Positions 59,787 to 59,953 of a stretch of DNA of 59,953 nucleotides are shown one piece after another. Positions within the stretch are counted from its first letter, which is position 1; each line of letters begins with the position of its first letter. The translations under genes and the position numbers were made by a program. The notes below the pieces were generated by a model. The model was not told where the DNA came from and did not search any database. It saw nothing but the letters and a program-made list of their open reading frames with translations. Source of the stretch: RGIG3513 sp045658985 (GTDB lineage: Bacteria > Bacillota > Clostridia > Oscillospirales > Butyricicoccaceae); NCBI GenBank assembly GCA_045658985.1, contig JAZOWC010000039.1, positions 1 through 59,953 on the forward strand, written 5' to 3'.

Positions 59787-59953
59787 TGCGTACCTGCCGC
59801 AGCGCAGGTACGCATCGATATAAATCCGCAAATGCGGATTTTCGATATACGCTAACGCGTTCGATATATTGCTGATGGCAACTATGTACCATCAGCAACT
59901 CGATATGCTCACTGCGTGAGCGCGGATTTATATCATATCGAGTTTGAGCGCAG
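59787..59953. repeat. Hairpin array with TCGATAT linkers, right copy
   Basis: Inverted copy of 53-216. Units: TGCGTACCTGC/GCAGGTACGCA (59787-59814), AAATCCGCA/TGCGGATTT (59822-59841), ACGCTAACGCGT (59849-59860), TTGCTGATGG/CCATCAGCAA (from 59869), GCTCAC/GTGAGC (59907-59921). TCGATAT linkers are at 59842-59848, 59861-59867 and 59900-59906. Only a few bases differ from the left copy, mainly in one hairpin loop. It runs into the window edge. Confidence 0.9.

Overview
The window looks like a chromosomal stretch from a moderately GC-rich Firmicute of class Clostridia, most like an Oscillospiraceae/Ruminococcaceae gut anaerobe. The grounds are the complete S10-spc-alpha ribosomal cluster in Firmicute order with zinc-ribbon forms of S14, S4, L24 and L36, a tandem glycine riboswitch, a rubrerythrin, a type I glutamine synthetase, and many mosaic intergenic repeats. 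This placement is inference; no rRNA is present. The window begins and ends in the same hairpin-array repeat in opposite orientations, which is how a contig broken at repeats would look.

Layout. 1-216: array of perfect hairpins joined by the 7-mer ATATCGA. 242-3079 (minus): class II glutamine amidotransferase-like protein, hotdog thioesterase, MgtE magnesium channel. 3109-15281: a very compact phage-derived locus. It has an S24-peptidase repressor with three 17-bp operators, TerS, TerL, P22-like portal, a Prp-family cysteine protease, scaffold, N4-gp56-type capsid protein, small membrane proteins, an amidase, a head-tail connector-like protein, a large propeller-like protein and a small serine recombinase. 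It lacks replication, ejection, tape-measure and receptor-binding genes. 15348-18444: metallo-beta-lactamase-fold hydrolase, two tiny coupled ORFs, and a tandem glycine riboswitch controlling an alanine/glycine:cation symporter. 18784-24972: M20 amidohydrolase, glutamine synthetase, sodium:solute symporter with divergent LysR regulator. 25123-27910: rubrerythrin, Crp/Fnr regulator, thioredoxin, HAD hydrolase; rubrerythrin and thioredoxin share an identical class II activator site. 28225-31756: tRNA-Ser(GCT), tRNA-Thr(CGT), a radical SAM protein, a CPA2-type antiporter and an unrecognised membrane-anchored protein.

31885-41782: smc (behind a transcribed array of six hairpins), ftsY, rdgB, yhbY, a nadD-yqeK fusion, rsfS, leuS and rpsU. 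42214-58169: one continuous ribosomal-protein/secretion/transcription cluster from rpsJ to rplQ, starting at a strong promoter with a leader of about 350 nt. 58170-58856: repeat-filled intergenic DNA. 58898-59684 (minus): ASCH-domain protein and cytidine deaminase. 59787-59953: the second copy of the ATATCGA hairpin array.

The most unusual elements are (i) the hairpin arrays, (ii) the minimal capsid-and-lysis locus whose repressor gene runs directly into mgtE, (iii) the Crp/Fnr regulon inferred from two identically placed operators, and (iv) the long structured leaders inside the ribosomal-protein cluster.
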